NCBI GenBank assembly: GCA_035610835.1
Contig: CM069447.1
Location: 23,609,259-23,673,258, forward strand
DNA from: Ophiura sarsii
Lineage: Eukaryota > Echinodermata > Ophiuroidea > Amphilepidida > Ophiuridae
Length of the DNA stretch: 64,000 bases
Direction: 5' to 3'
Positions 21,282-32,938 of the stretch are shown piece by piece. Positions within the stretch are counted from its first letter, which is position 1. Every line of letters starts with the position of its first letter. The notes under the pieces were generated by a model that saw nothing but the letters and a program-made list of their open reading frames with translations, made no database searches and was not told the origin of the DNA. The position numbers and the translations under genes are program-made.

Positions 21282-22730
21282 TTATATAGTCTCTCCTTTT
21301 GCGTGGATCCTTTGATTTGTCCTTTTCTTGTATCTTCCTGATATTTTGTTGATCAGTTTCCAACTCTTACAATGCTTGCAGTTTATGTGGGCATTTTCTA
21401 CCTCTCTAAGCTTATTGGTAAGGTCGTCCTCTTTCACATGATCATAAGCCTCCCCTAGGCTCTTCTTAGCCTCCTTATAATTTCTCCAATTTTCCTCGTC
21501 ATTAGTGTCTAGTTGATATTTTGCATACGCTTCTTCAATTTGTGATCTCGCCCTTGATACCTGGGCGTCATTTGAGAAGTAGGTTATTTTCTCTTTTTTC
21601 CTCACAGGAATCACTTTCTCTGCAGCATCTTGAGTGGCTTTAATGAATCTGGAATATTTCTCAGATGCAGTTTCTACTTCATCCTGGAGGGGTTGAAACC
21701 TATTATGCACCTATATGCTATATTTGGCTTGTAGATCATTATCAGTTGCAAGTAGCTTCCAGTCGTATTGCTTTTTCCGTTTGATGATTTTACTCTTTCT
21801 GAGGCTTAATCGGATACGAGCATGGAGACGATTCTATGGTCAGATCCCACACTAGCTAAGGTGTTATATGCTTCAGAATTTAGAACACTGTTTTGCCATT
21901 TCCGCCTGACAAGGATGTATTCCAGCTGTAGTTTGTTGCCGCTTGGGCTGACATATGTCCACAACTTGCCTTTTTTCTTGCGGAAGTAAGTATTTGCGAT
22001 TATAAGATCTTTCTCTTTAGCCAAGTCTGCTACATGTAGGTACTCTCCATTTCTATTTGTGTCATCATGGTAAGTGAATTTGGCGTCATCCTTTCCAAGC
22101 CTAGCATTGTAGTAGTCGCCAACAACAAGCAAGATGTTGTGTGCTGGAATGGAGTCTATTGCCCCCTTTAGACTGTTGTAATGATCTCCTACGAATGTCT
22201 TCATCCGCCACATTTGTAGGGCAGTAGGTCACCACTACAGTTGTTGCTGGGTTACCATGGAAGTTGACTATGAGTGTACGATCAGAATGTGGCTTGATAC
22301 TTGCTAATGATCTGAGTGCTCTATTATTGAGTAGTATCCCGACTCCACCTACAGCTGCACCTGCTTTATTTCTTGTTGCTGAGGTAGTGATCAGAGTTCC
22401 ACCCATAATGCTCTCATACTTCACTGGGTCATCATGGACAATGCGGTGTTCCTGTATCCCGATCATGTCAATTTAACATTTAATTAGATTGGTTACAAGC
22501 TCCTCCCTGCATCGACTCTCTCTGATAGTTCTCACATTCATGGTAGATATAGTAATATTGGTCTTGCATGTTGCAAGTGGTCTCCTATTGCGCGCTCTGC
22601 CGTCAAGCTTACTCCTCCCTTTCGGGTTTGAGGGCATGCCGTCATCAGTTGATTTAGAAAAATCCGAGTTTGCTCCAGGAGACGTTATTTTAGGGACTTT
22701 AACCCTAGTGTTGATTTGGTTTGCCATCAT
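21282..22730 (-). pseudogene. RTE-type endonuclease and linker, broken
   Basis: The N-terminal region of the RTE element. STMNVRTIRE near 22540 starts the AP-endonuclease fold, followed by an in-frame TAA at 22473-22475, then IGIQEHR (catalytic Glu), GGVGILLNN, a frameshift near 22200, a degenerate GDYYNARLG (usually GDFNA) and VGSDHRIV (catalytic SDH) near 21830. Another frameshift and a stop lie near 21810-21715. The linker with a charged coiled-coil-like region (21710-21290) follows. Database entries for this domain are often labelled craniofacial development protein 2-like, a misnomer for RTE endonuclease. Confidence 0.82.
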
Positions 22731-23214
22731 GGTTTTTCAATTGCTGTAATCACTGCGGTCGCAACTCCTGCAGCATGGTTTGTGATCAAAGTTGATAAAT
22801 AATCCTCCAGACTACTCCAATAGTCCTAGAACTACCAACCATTGCCCCCCCCCCCCCCCCCCCGAGCTCCTCAGTTAGCACTAACCGCAAGGTTTGGCCA
22901 TCCAGGGGGCACGCGACTAACATGCACTGTATTGCAATGCATCTTAGTCTTCGAGGACGTGGAGATGGGTAACTGCAAGAGAAGCGATTAGGGACAGGAC
23001 GGCTGATGTAATTGCCTCATGTATCTACAACCTATAGTAAAGCAAAGCATGGAAAAAGGTGCATAGGAGAGGCATGCAGAGTAAGGAGCAAGATGGGAGA
23101 TAGAGGAAAGGAAGAATTTGTGGTAGAGCAGAAGGTTGGAGTTTCGCTACTTACAGCCAGTTTTAAACCACCCTAATAATTACCCTAATAATTACTACTA
23201 TCAGCCAATTAATA

Positions 23215-23669
23215 TTAATAACAGATCAGCTATTATACACTCTCTTGTCTTGTAAACAACTCTTGAAAACATGGATTTTGCCACCAAAATCAACTTTATA
23301 TGTTGCTTAGAACAAAAGTTATATGGCAAAATATTTTTTTTTGTAAATGGCGGCCATTTTGAAATCCATGATGGCGGCCATGCATGTATGTTAGACATAA
23401 GAACATAGCTAGAGCACTTGTGAACTCCCTTGTTATAAAAACATGTGGTTTGCCACCAAGTTTGACTTCATATGTTGCTCAGAACAAAAGTTATAGGGTA
23501 AATTATATTGGAAATGGCGGCCATTTTGAAATCCAAGATGGTGGCCAATCGGCAAATGGAAAAAAATGCTACCAATGGATTTCTGATACCTGAGGGTCTA
23601 CTTTAGCCAATAAAACCAAAAAAACCATCCTTAGCAAAAAAAAATGCAAAATTACATAACATCCTACAC
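23215..23669. repeat. Fold-back element, right arm
   Basis: Inverted counterpart of 18803-19255. It reads ctcttgaaaacatgg, twice the gttgctyagaacaaaagtta and ATGGCGGCCATTTTG blocks, then ctgagggtctactttagcc and ends taacatcctacac. TATT follows directly, matching the TATT before the left arm, so a 4-bp target duplication is likely. Confidence 0.85.
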
Positions 23670-24200
23670 TATTAGAGCATTATCACATGTAATTTTGTCA
23701 AATATATGCATGTGACGCAATAGGGTCCCAACTTATTAAATGTGACCATATAGGGTATAAAATCACATACATTTTCTGGCTCACCCTTGTGGTAAAAAGA
23801 AGGTATGATATAGGGCTTTAGTAAAGAAAACATCAAACGATCAAACAATCATATTTGAAATCATAGATGAGAAAACTGTAAAGAAAAGCAATAGTGCAAG
23901 ATGTGTTACTTTGGCTAAACATTATTCACACAGGGTGAAGAAAGGGAATACGTATAATGTAAAGAGTAAAAAGTAAGCTCCCCCCCCCCCCCAAAAAAAC
24001 ACACACACTTTTGTTTACATAACTTCACACACAGTTAGACGTTTTGAAAAAACCCGATGTTCTCAGAAACAGTGGCAATTTCCAAAATCCTATACAATTT
24101 TGTTTGTGTAACACCCCTATTGAAATTTTTTCTGAAAAGGAAAAACTCTTAGTTATCCGTACAAAGTTTCCCCTTATGTTTATATTTCCCAAAACAGTCA
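23670..24200. other. Intergenic, nothing recognised
   Basis: AT-rich spacer with a short C-run at 23981-23992. Its last 150 bases resemble degenerate units of the 121-bp array that follows. No gene was recognised. Confidence 0.5.
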
Positions 24201-24204
24201 AATA

Positions 24205-24575
24205 TCCACAAAATGATGTTTCCGTTAAGATGAAATTTGCCAAAATCCTATACATAGTAAGTGCCGCCTTTTCTGAAAACATCATTTTGAGGAAATGTGA
24301 CTGATTTGGGGAAAGTAAACAATGTATCACAAAATGATGTTTCCGTTAAGATGAAATTTGCCAAAATCCTATACATAGTAAGTGCCGCCTTTTCTGAAAA
24401 CATCATTTTGAGGAAATGTGACTGTTTTGGGAGAAGTAAACAATGTATCACAAAATGATGTTTCCGTTAAGATGAAATTTGCCAAAATCCTATACATAGT
24501 AAGTGCCGCCTTTTCTGAAAACATCATTTTGAAGAAATGTGACTGTTTTGGGAGAAGTAAACCATGTATCGAAAG
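24205..24575. repeat. 121-bp tandem array, 3 copies
   Basis: Three consecutive units begin at about 24211, 24332 and 24453 (aaatgatgtttccgttaaga ... gtaagtgccgccttttctga), nearly identical with a 121-base period. A degenerate partial unit precedes them. The minus-strand open frames in this area repeat the same peptide and are artefacts. Confidence 0.92.
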
Positions 24576-24679
24576 CGGAAACTGTATGTAAGTAGCCAAG
24601 GGTTTCACATTTTCATTACTGTTTAAATTTCCAAATCGGCTCATCTAATCCGGAGTTATGCAAAAATATATTCTTGAAT

Positions 24680-27600
24680 ATGAGGGGGCTTACTTTTTTT
24701 GGACCCTTTAGGCCTCACACCACCAATTAAATCGCCATTGACTTATATGCAAATTAAAGTCTGATTTTTTCTGCTATCGAGCGACTGGTTTTTTTTCAAA
24801 TCCTTGTTTTCTTTAAAGATACTGATGTCATATTCCATCAAAAGAACACCATTTTTTTTTGGGGGGGGGGAGGGGTTGACCTTCATTTTTTAAGGTAAAA
24901 AGAGAAAAGTTGTGTCAAATCTTACTATTATAGAAAATACCAGGGTTCTTTGGTTAAATATTGAGTTTATAGTCTACAAATCACAAATAACACAAATTTC
25001 TGTCATATTAAGAGCACTGTATACCTTGTCTGTACATTTAAATTAATGGTTAGAGGTGGTTCTATCTTGAATTAAAAACACCGATAGTGATGGGCGCTAG
25101 CAAAAAATTATTTGGAGGTGTGGTATCTACAGATCCATATAATAGAAATGATCAAGGTCATACAACTTGCATGGAAGATTGCAAATTAAGATCTATGATT
25201 TCAGATGGTAGTAAATACACGTGTAGAATTAGGTGTTGTTTTTTGGGGTGGGGTGGGGTGGGGTGGGGTGGGGCGGTAACCAGCTGTCCAAAAGGTTAAG
25301 GGGAGGGACCTTAACAATCTGTCATTGAATGTGCCGAAACAATCCAATTCAATTTGATATTTCTGAAAATACTAACATTTTATGTTTTCTATGTGATACA
25401 CATTTCCTACCTCTAATGTTGTTTTTGTCTCTCTGACACGTTTGCAGAAGCCATATGGGTTCAGGTTCATGGTGCGTTATTGTTGGTTGATGTTGTGCTT
25501 TGTTCTTGTCTTCTTTTATTGATAATTCTATGAGCAATGAGGAGAGTGTTCCATCCAGTCGGCACGATCATTTTGGATCAAACTTTTCAGTCGAGCAGTT
25601 GTTGTTGATTGATTGCTATAATAAGCCTATATTGCGAAGACCCAATGATGTAGTATATATTCAGCAGTCTCGTCATTAGCATTCATTCTGGAATAATAAG
25701 GGATTTGAATAAGGTTTTTAGTAGCATTGTAGCAACAGATGCAATCATACAATTTAGTATAAAGACCATCGATTAAAATATAGCTGAAATGGATTACATT
25801 ACGCCATAATTGCCATTAATATCAAATGCCACCAGCCAATATTTGAACCCAAATTGAAATTACAGTCCTACTTTCCATACTCATCGTAAAATGTCTTATC
25901 ATTTGATATTTCCATTGATATATCTTGAACGATGTGTCGACCCATCCCTCAAAATATATAATTTTGATATCAATTGATGAGATATCTTCTTCAAAACATT
26001 TAAAGTGTGATTGTTCTCCCCATCTGGGTGTTTATAATAGGCCATCATCAGCAAAATTAAATACAATGCTTCTTTGAGCTCTCTTTTGAAACGAAATCAC
26101 GAACATTCCGTTATTTCCCACGATCTTCAATAAAAGCCGGGGTAAAAGTATATTTTTATGTTTTTCTCATCAAAATCGTGTCTCACAGATGAATTGCAAC
26201 GTCGAGATTGTAAAAACAATACGATACTATCAGAAACAAAATCTACTTAGCTTTTAAATCAAGTTGCTGCAGGTCCAAGTTCTTTTAAGAAAAGTTATAT
26301 AGTTCCAGTTCTGCTACTGGTACCATATTGTGTGGTTGACAGCTGTTGAGTGGCATTAGGTGAACTCTCGCTGCGCCGGGGCATGAAAGGATAAAGACCA
26401 TGGCAGACGGATTTGTTGATTAGTCAGTCTCCCATTAGCAAGTGTTGAAGTACAAGGGTTTTCTGACACACAGGGTCCAAGTGCCGAAGTTCAGGCGGGA
26501 GTTCAGGTTCTACTTCTGGGTACTGGACATGACAGGACTATTATTATTGTGTGGTTGACAGCTTTTGGCGTTGAAGTTAAGTCTCGCCGGGGAATGGCAG
26601 ACGGATAGCAAGCATTTGGCAAGTGTTAGGGTTTTCTGACACCCCCCCCCCCCCCCCCAAAAAAAAGGTTCATCCATGAAGATAATGATAATAATTCATT
26701 AATGTAGGCAGCCATTAGTCTTTGTCGGGCAAGAATTGTCGCCGGATGAAACCACTGTGATGATACAAAGAAACCGGTTTTTAAGGCTTTTGTTGTGATT
26801 GTCATACTTTGTTGAGTTTTGTTGTTGTCTTGTTCCAAATGAAGATCAGCTGCAAAAATAATCAGATAATGGCCCGTTAGTTTCGCTCACTCGATGTATC
26901 TGATTTGTTTCCATCTGATAAAAAAATCATATAATAAACGGACATTGATTACGGTAGATTAAAAGGTTTTGGGAAACTAACTGTTACAATAATTGTTGGC
27001 GATGAAGAATTGGTATAGGGTATGCCTAAAATGTCAACATTTGTCCTCATTTAAGTGTAAATTGTGCCCCCTGCCCTCTATCGCCCTTAAAAAGTTAATG
27101 GGAGTTTCCAACATATTGGATTGACCCCAATGTTATATAACCAGTGATAGCCACTTGCCAACAACTAGCAACCGTATGTTAATGAGTTGCTGACGGAGCT
27201 ATTGATTTTGATAGATTATGTACATGCTAAACAGTCAGTCGTTAGCACACACAAAAAGCGTTCACTGTGAAATGAAATATGCACGATTTCTTGCGGAAGA
27301 CACGCACTCCGATTGGATGTGCATACTAATTAGTTTAGGAGCGGCTTATTTCAAACCCTTCTCATTTCGTCATGGTATTGTCTAATAGGCTAAAATGTGA
27401 ACTGTGGTTTAGAAAACCCATGAACTCCAGGTAATAAAAAGGATAATGGATATAACAATATATTTCTTATATAATAACAGTATTTCCTACCTTTCGATAA
27501 ACCGGCACAATTACCACATAATTTATTATCATCGTGTTTGATAGCAAATTTCTCCCAAAGAAAAAATAACACATTTGTAAAATGTAAACTCGTCAAAGGT

Positions 27601-27750
27601 TATAAGGTTCCCGACATTAACATGTGAAACATCTTGGAAATAATGCAGTAATATACTCTGGAGGTAGACGATTACATCCATGAATGAAAATTTGCGGAGT
27701 AAAAATATACACCATTTTCCAATACACACACCAAATCGCTTATTGTAACA
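24680..27750. other. Intergenic with small repeats, no gene recognised
   Basis: It contains a T/G tract at 24853-24870, a (GGGGT)n run at 25243-25273, an imperfect duplication near 26331-26470 and 26550-26645 (gtgtggttgacagct, ggcagacggat and gttttctgacac recur in order), and a poly-C/poly-A tract at 26641-26667. No conserved coding segment was recognised. Confidence 0.55.
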
Positions 27751-27754
27751 AAAT

Positions 27755-27835
27755 TTCGTCAGGCAGGATTCGAACCGGCGCGGGAGAATCCAATAGATTT
27801 ATAGTCTATAGCCTTAACCGCTCGGCCATGACTAC
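27755..27835 (-). tRNA. tRNA-Ser-like sequence, anticodon loop reads ATA (possible pseudogene)
   Basis: On the minus strand from 27835 the sequence starts GTAGTCATGGCCGAGCGGTT, has an anticodon arm ATAGA/CTATAAA/TCTAT, a long variable arm (TGGATTCTCCCGC) and a T-loop GGTTCGAATCC. Layout, D-arm and variable arm match eukaryotic tRNA-Ser, but the loop gives anticodon ATA (Tyr codon) instead of a Ser anticodon. The T-stem has one mismatch and the 3' acceptor strand pairs only partly. It could be a tRNA pseudogene, the head of a SINE or a mutated tRNA. Both internal promoter boxes are good. Confidence 0.6.
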
Positions 27836-28104
27836 TCATTGAAACGACCGTCGTGTTCAATAGATAATAAGCCAGTGGTGAACTATCGATTTAATCGACC
27901 AAAATGAGTTATTTGGGGGAATTTGGGGGACTCATGTTATTTGAAATAAAATAACAATAATGATCGAGCATCTAATGTAACAGAATGAACTACGAGAATC
28001 TACGGGATCCTCATAACAGAAAGAGCTCATCTCTCTCCCCAGTGATCGCGCTAACGACTGACTGTCATTTAACTAAAAAAAGTGATGTTTTGAAGAACTT
28101 GGAT

Positions 28105-28332
28105 TTTTTTAGGGGGGGGGGGGGGGGGTGGTTGGGGGGGCGTATTTTTGGAAAAGGTACATTGGTACCAAAAAACTCGTAAAAGGTGGGGGGTTAGGAC
28201 ATATTTTAGTCCAAAACGGTGCGAAAAAATGCTTTGAAAGGGGGATTTTTGAAAAATAGGGGGTGGAGGTGGGGCGTTTTCACAAAAAAGGAACATTAGT
28301 ACAAAAAAAGTACATTGGTACAAAAAGGTACA

Positions 28333-28369
<37 letters not shown>

Positions 28370-28380
28370 AGCCCCGCCCC
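28105..28380. repeat. Poly-G/poly-C and GGTAC-rich low-complexity block
   Basis: A G-rich run at 28112-28140, several gtacattggta blocks (28158, 28310) and a pure C run of about 32 bases (28335-28366). Glycine- and proline-rich frames here are artefacts. Confidence 0.85.
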
Positions 28381-28650
28381 ACCTGGTTACGGGCCTGGAG
28401 AACTTGTTTATGAATTAAAGTATAACATTTGTTTCTCAATTCATGTTAAATATAAACACATTACCATGAACTTTGTTATCATAATACCTTGTGTATATGC
28501 CCATGAATGTACCCAATAGGTTTTAATTGTCATTATCTCTTCTGAAATGCAAAAAAATATAGCGATATAAATGTATATTCATTTTATCACGTTCTGTATG
28601 TCGGTAGCCATCCCATGATAAAGTGCGTTCAGGTTATTTCAAAAATGTAA

Positions 28651-30310
28651 TAGCCTAGGACATGTAACCAAAAAAGGGGTGTACCTAGACAAAATTGCAA
28701 CATAAACCATTTTTGATGTAATTGTTTCAAAATGCTCTTCCGAACATTATATTAAAAATCGATAAAATCTGAAGTTGGGGAAAAAATGCTAATTTGCATA
28801 ACAATATATTTGTATATTTAGCCATATTAGTCGGGTATACACAGGGGTTACCGTGCAACCCCACCACCCAGGACTCCCCCAAACCAACTTTCTTGACTCT
28901 TTTCATGGTCCTAAAACATATTCAGGATGTTAACAAAAACAATTTCGTGTTATTCAAGATGGCGTCCAAAATGGCCGCCATAACTGGTCAAATTTCATAA
29001 AATGACATTATAACAATCAAAATGCGTGGTGAAAGTAAAAGTTTTAATAGTGGGATGTATGTATTAAACCCCTAAGACAATAATACCCTGTATTTTTGCT
29101 TTGTTAACATACCTAAATCCAAGATGGCCACTAAAATGGCCGCCAAAATGATGGTCAAAATTCCATAAAATTGCACAATATCAACCAAAATGTATGATAA
29201 AAATATAGTTGTAACAATGGGATGTAAGTATTAGACCACTAGTAACTCATGTCAAGTATGTTTGCTTTGTTTACATACTTAACATAAAAAAATGGCTGCC
29301 AGAACGGGCCCCATAATGGGTCCCAAAATGGCTGCAAAAATGTCAAATTCCATATCAACCAAAACGTACGATGAAAGTATAGTTTTAACAGTGGGATGTA
29401 CGTTTCAGACCAGTAGTAACTCATATCCAGTATTTTTGCTTTGTAATGACATATCTTTAAATCAAGATGGCTGCCAAATTGGCCGTTATAAGAGTATTAT
29501 AATAATAATAATAATAATAATAATCAGTATTTATATAGCGCATTTTCCAAAAGCGCTGTAATTTTGCAGCACATTCACCAAACAGTATGTTATAAACTGC
29601 TAAGCTATTGCTTTTAGATAGGAGACCCACCTCTGTGACAATTTTGATTATGTATGACTTTTCAAAATGGCTGCCAGATGGTTAAGTTGATGTTAAATTT
29701 TGTTTTAAATATTGTAAATGCCTATACTAATATGACTATGTAATACTAATACCCCTTAATCTATGGGACAGCATTCGCTATATTTTTATGATAAAGCCTA
29801 GGGGCTGTATATCTAGTTTAAGTATTTAAAAATATCCAATTGGTTGCAAAAGGTTAAAATAACTGAAAACCAGTATTAGTTTATTATTAGTGTTACATTA
29901 GAAATGACCAAATTATTATATATATATATAATTATTATTGACAACCATTTCTGGTTAGACTACGACATTTGAATAGAGTGCTCAATACCGTAAACGGTAG
30001 AGCGTATAAATATATATATCTTTTAATCCGTCAAGTAAACGTATTTGTACATGACACGATGTGATTGAATGCATTTTGACAATGTAATGTTATTAAGATG
30101 GCCATCATAATGACAATATAATTAAAATTACCTCAAATGGACAATAAAACTCCCTCCAAATGGTCAAAACAATTACCAAGGTGGCAACTACTGATCTTAA
30201 TATGGTCAGAAATAGCTGATTCGACATCATCCAGTACTATAAACTAAATACCTGTATCTAACTTTCCAGCAGATCGGTCAGTGATGTTATGGTGTTAATT
30301 ATTGACTTGA
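28651..30310. repeat. Giant palindrome, left arm
   Basis: About 1.66 kb that mirrors, segment by segment, 31270-31544 plus 32939-34113. The outer end is tagcctaggacatgt at 28651. Further matching landmarks are ggtttgggggagtcctggg (inverted at 33890), GGCCGCCAT blocks, gtgggatgtatgtattaaac (versus 33710) and aagatggccatcataatga (versus 31427). Divergence is roughly 10-25 percent by eye. An L2-type tail with (AAT)n sits at 29496-29580. Confidence 0.85.
29496..29580 (-). repeat. L2-type LINE/SINE 3' tail with (ATT)n
   Basis: On the minus strand CAGCGCTTTTGGAAAATGCG followed by CTATATAAATACTG and (ATT)n. The GCGC stem, TATATAAAT and microsatellite resemble the ends of the L2-like LINE at 62860-62945 and the SINE at 57146-57230. 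It appears only in the left palindrome arm, so it inserted after the palindrome formed. Confidence 0.6.
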
Positions 30311-30452
30311 AAAACCTACCTTAGTAATTGAAATATCCATCCAATAGGATCAACAAACAGTTAAATTTGGCCAAACCAGTATTTATGGCCAACCATATAT
30401 CGCGAGTTGTATGAATTTATCAATGAACATAATAATCAGAGATATATACACC

Positions 30453-31268
30453 GATCTGCTCCATTTCCAGACACTTTTTGATAATAATTATGATACAATT
30501 AGCGTAATGTAAGCCTTGTTCATGTTGTTTAATATTGCGCCAACTAACTGATGAAATGAATTACAATTTCATAGTCAGAGACTAGCATTTTGTTGGACTG
30601 TGTTGGACCTACTACATGTAGTACTATGTGTGTGTTCGTCATGCATGCATACGATGATATGTGCAACATTACATACATGTAGCCCGATTTATCTGGCTCA
30701 GTGGTCATCTTTTTCATACGGACGTCTTACATTACGCTAATTGTATCATAATTATTATCAAAAATGTCTGGAAATGGAGCAGATCGGTACTTACCAGTCT
30801 TACCGGCTCGTAAACATGCAAACAAAATGGCGACGAGAAAACGGCTCCTAAACATGTGCTATCTCAATATGACTCTTAAGAGAGTCAATATTACACCCCA
30901 TTTGGGGTGTAATGACATTTTTCGAAAATGGGTCCTCAGGTAACCACCCAAAGGTGTCAAAATGAATATGACACCCACAGGTGTCAATTTGACACCCATA
31001 ATGGTGTCAATTTGACACCTTTAGGGTGTCAAACTCAATATGACACTTAAAGAGAGTCAATATTACACCCATTTGGGGTGTAATGGTATTTTCGAAAATG
31101 GGTCCTCAGGTAACCACCCAAAGGTGTCAAAATGAATATGACACCCTAAGGTGTCATATTTTACACCCATAATGGTGTCAATTTGACACCTTTAGGTGGC
31201 CAACTGAGGACCCATTTTTTGACGCTTGTTTTAGTGTCAAAATGACACCAAATTATTTTTCAGTGTAG
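30453..31268. mobile_element. Truncated copy of the TA-flanked element, in the palindrome spacer
   Basis: It runs from ccgatctgctccatttccag to the terminal ttatttttcagtg and TA, inverted relative to 31545-32938. Its other terminus is missing. It contains many GTGTCAAATTGACAC-type short palindromes. No coding sequence. Confidence 0.8.
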
Positions 31269-31269
31269 T

Positions 31270-31544
31270 ATCCAATATCCTTTACTTACTGTTATAATAT
31301 CTGCAATTAACCGGCTATTTCTGACCACATTTTGATCAATTGGTGGCCACCTTGGTAAATATTTTGACCATTTGAAGCGGGAATGTTATTGACCAATTGG
31401 AGGTAATTTTAATGGTCATTATGATGGCCATCTTACTAACATTTTATTGTAAAAATGGAGTCTATACCATTCAATCATACCTTGTCATATACTTAAAGAG
31501 TATGCAAATACGTTTACTGAGTAGATTAAAAGCTATACACTGAA
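31270..31544. repeat. Giant palindrome, inner part of right arm
   Basis: Inverted counterpart of about 30030-30310 (ggtcagaaatagc, accaaggtggc, gatggccatcataatga and taaacg blocks all recur in mirror order). The arm is interrupted at 31545 and continues at 32939. Confidence 0.8.
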
Positions 31545-32938
31545 AAATAATTTGGTGTCATTTTGACACTAAAACAAGCGTAAAAAATGGGTCCTCAGTT
31601 GGCCACCTAAAGGTGTCAAATTGACACCATTATGGGTGTTAAATATGACACCTTTGGGTGTCATATTCATTTTGACACCTTTGGGTGGTTACCTGAGGAC
31701 CCATTTTCGAAAATGCCATTACACCCCAAATGGGGTGTAATATTGACTCTCTTAAGTGTCATATTGAGTTTGACACCCTAAAGGTGTCAAATTGACACCA
31801 TTATGGGTGTCAAATTGACACCATTATGGGTGTCAAATTGACACCATTATGGGTGTCCAATTGACACCTTTGGGTGTCATATTCATTTTGACACCTTTGG
31901 GTGGTTACCTGAGGACCCATTTTCGAAAAATGTCATTACACCCCAAATGGGGTGTAATATTGACTCTCTTAAGAGTCATATTGAGATAGCACATGTTTAG
32001 GAGCCGTTTTCTCGTCGCCATTTTGTTTGCATGTTACGAGCCGGTAAGACTGGTAAGTACCGATCTGCTCCATTTCCAGACATTTTTGATAATAATTATG
32101 ATACAATTAGCGTAATGTAAGACGTCCGTATGAAAAAGATGACCACTGAGCCAGATAAATCGGGCTACATGTATGTAATGTTGCACATATCATCGTATGC
32201 ATGCATGACGAACACACACATAGTACTAGTAGGTCCATGCACTGACACACAGTCCAACAAAATGCTAGTCTCTGACTATGAAATTGTAATTTATTTTATC
32301 AGTTAGTTGGCGCAATATTAAACAACATGAACAAGGCTTACATTACGCTACTTGTATCATAATTATTATCAAAAATGTCTGGAAATGGAGCAGATCGGTA
32401 CTTACCAGTCTTACCGGCTCGTAACATGCAAACAAAATGGCGACGAGAAAACGCATGCGTTGATTGATAGACGCCCAATTTGGTGTCAGAATTACACCAA
32501 TTGGTGTCAGAATTACACCAATTTGGTGTCAGAATTACACCAGTTGGTGTCAGAATTACACCAATTGGTGTCAGAATTACACCAATTGGTGTCAGAATTA
32601 CACCAATTGGTGTCAGAATTACACCAATTGGTGTCAGAATTACACCAATTGGTGTCATGCTGCTTCGACGCCTCTAAAAACCGTGAGCTTTCCCGCCAAC
32701 TATTGACGCCCTTGGAGTTATTTCAATTAATCTGATCTGACACCAGTTTTGGTGTAAATCACTAAATGATCACTGAAAGGTGTCCGTCGGACACTTAACG
32801 GTGTCACCGTAAATTATGTGCAAACCCATATCATTGACGATTACACCAGTTTTGGAGTCAAAATAACGCCTTTGTAAGTGTCATATACAGTTGACTCCAA
32901 GAAGGCGTCGCTGTGACACCAATTTATTTTTCAGTGTA
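31545..32938. mobile_element. Non-autonomous DNA element, TA-flanked, 1.39 kb
   Basis: The ends are TA-CACTGAAAAATAA and TTATTTTTCAGTG-TA, giving about 23 bases of imperfect terminal inverted repeat that continue into TTGGTGTCA. It sits inside the right palindrome arm at a point where the left arm is uninterrupted, so it is a later insertion with TA duplication, as made by Tc1/mariner-like enzymes. Inside are many GTGTCA/TGACAC palindromes, an internal inverted repeat (31990-32110 versus 32336-32455) and a 21-bp palindromic array. No transposase is encoded. Confidence 0.8.
32478..32658. repeat. 21-bp palindromic tandem array, ~8-9 copies
   Basis: Units of acaccaattggtgtcagaat plus one base, each centred on the palindrome ACACCAATTGGTGT. 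As 21 is a multiple of 3 the array is open in several frames (repeats such as ELHQLVS or TPIGVIL), which are not credible proteins. Confidence 0.95.

Larger units (their letters stand above)
19640..22745 (-). mobile_element. RTE-type LINE, nearly complete
   Basis: A non-LTR retrotransposon inside the fold-back element. Leftward order is an N-terminal leader, AP-type endonuclease, linker and reverse transcriptase, ending with TAA at 19670-19672. A short tail follows, with the TAAG-like repeat caaagtaagtaagtcaag at about 19649-19667. Such short tandem tails and the FADDIALLSE motif are typical of RTE-clade elements. The endonuclease and linker have a stop and frameshifts; the RT frame is intact. 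No clear 5' end or TSD was found; poly-C at 22845-22863 lies just upstream. Confidence 0.85.

Noticed and set aside
24205..24575. CRISPR-like regular repeats (also the 36-bp, 47-bp and 21-bp arrays)
   Set aside because: The units are contiguous with no unique spacers, there are no cas genes and the sequence is clearly eukaryotic.
25087..25299. 70-codon plus-strand frame ending in a GGGGT repeat
   Set aside because: No homology recognised, no splice sites of quality, and its end is a microsatellite.
32338..32735. Overlapping repetitive frames (ELHQLVS / TPIGVIL types)
   Set aside because: All arise from the 21-bp palindromic array, which is open in several frames at once.
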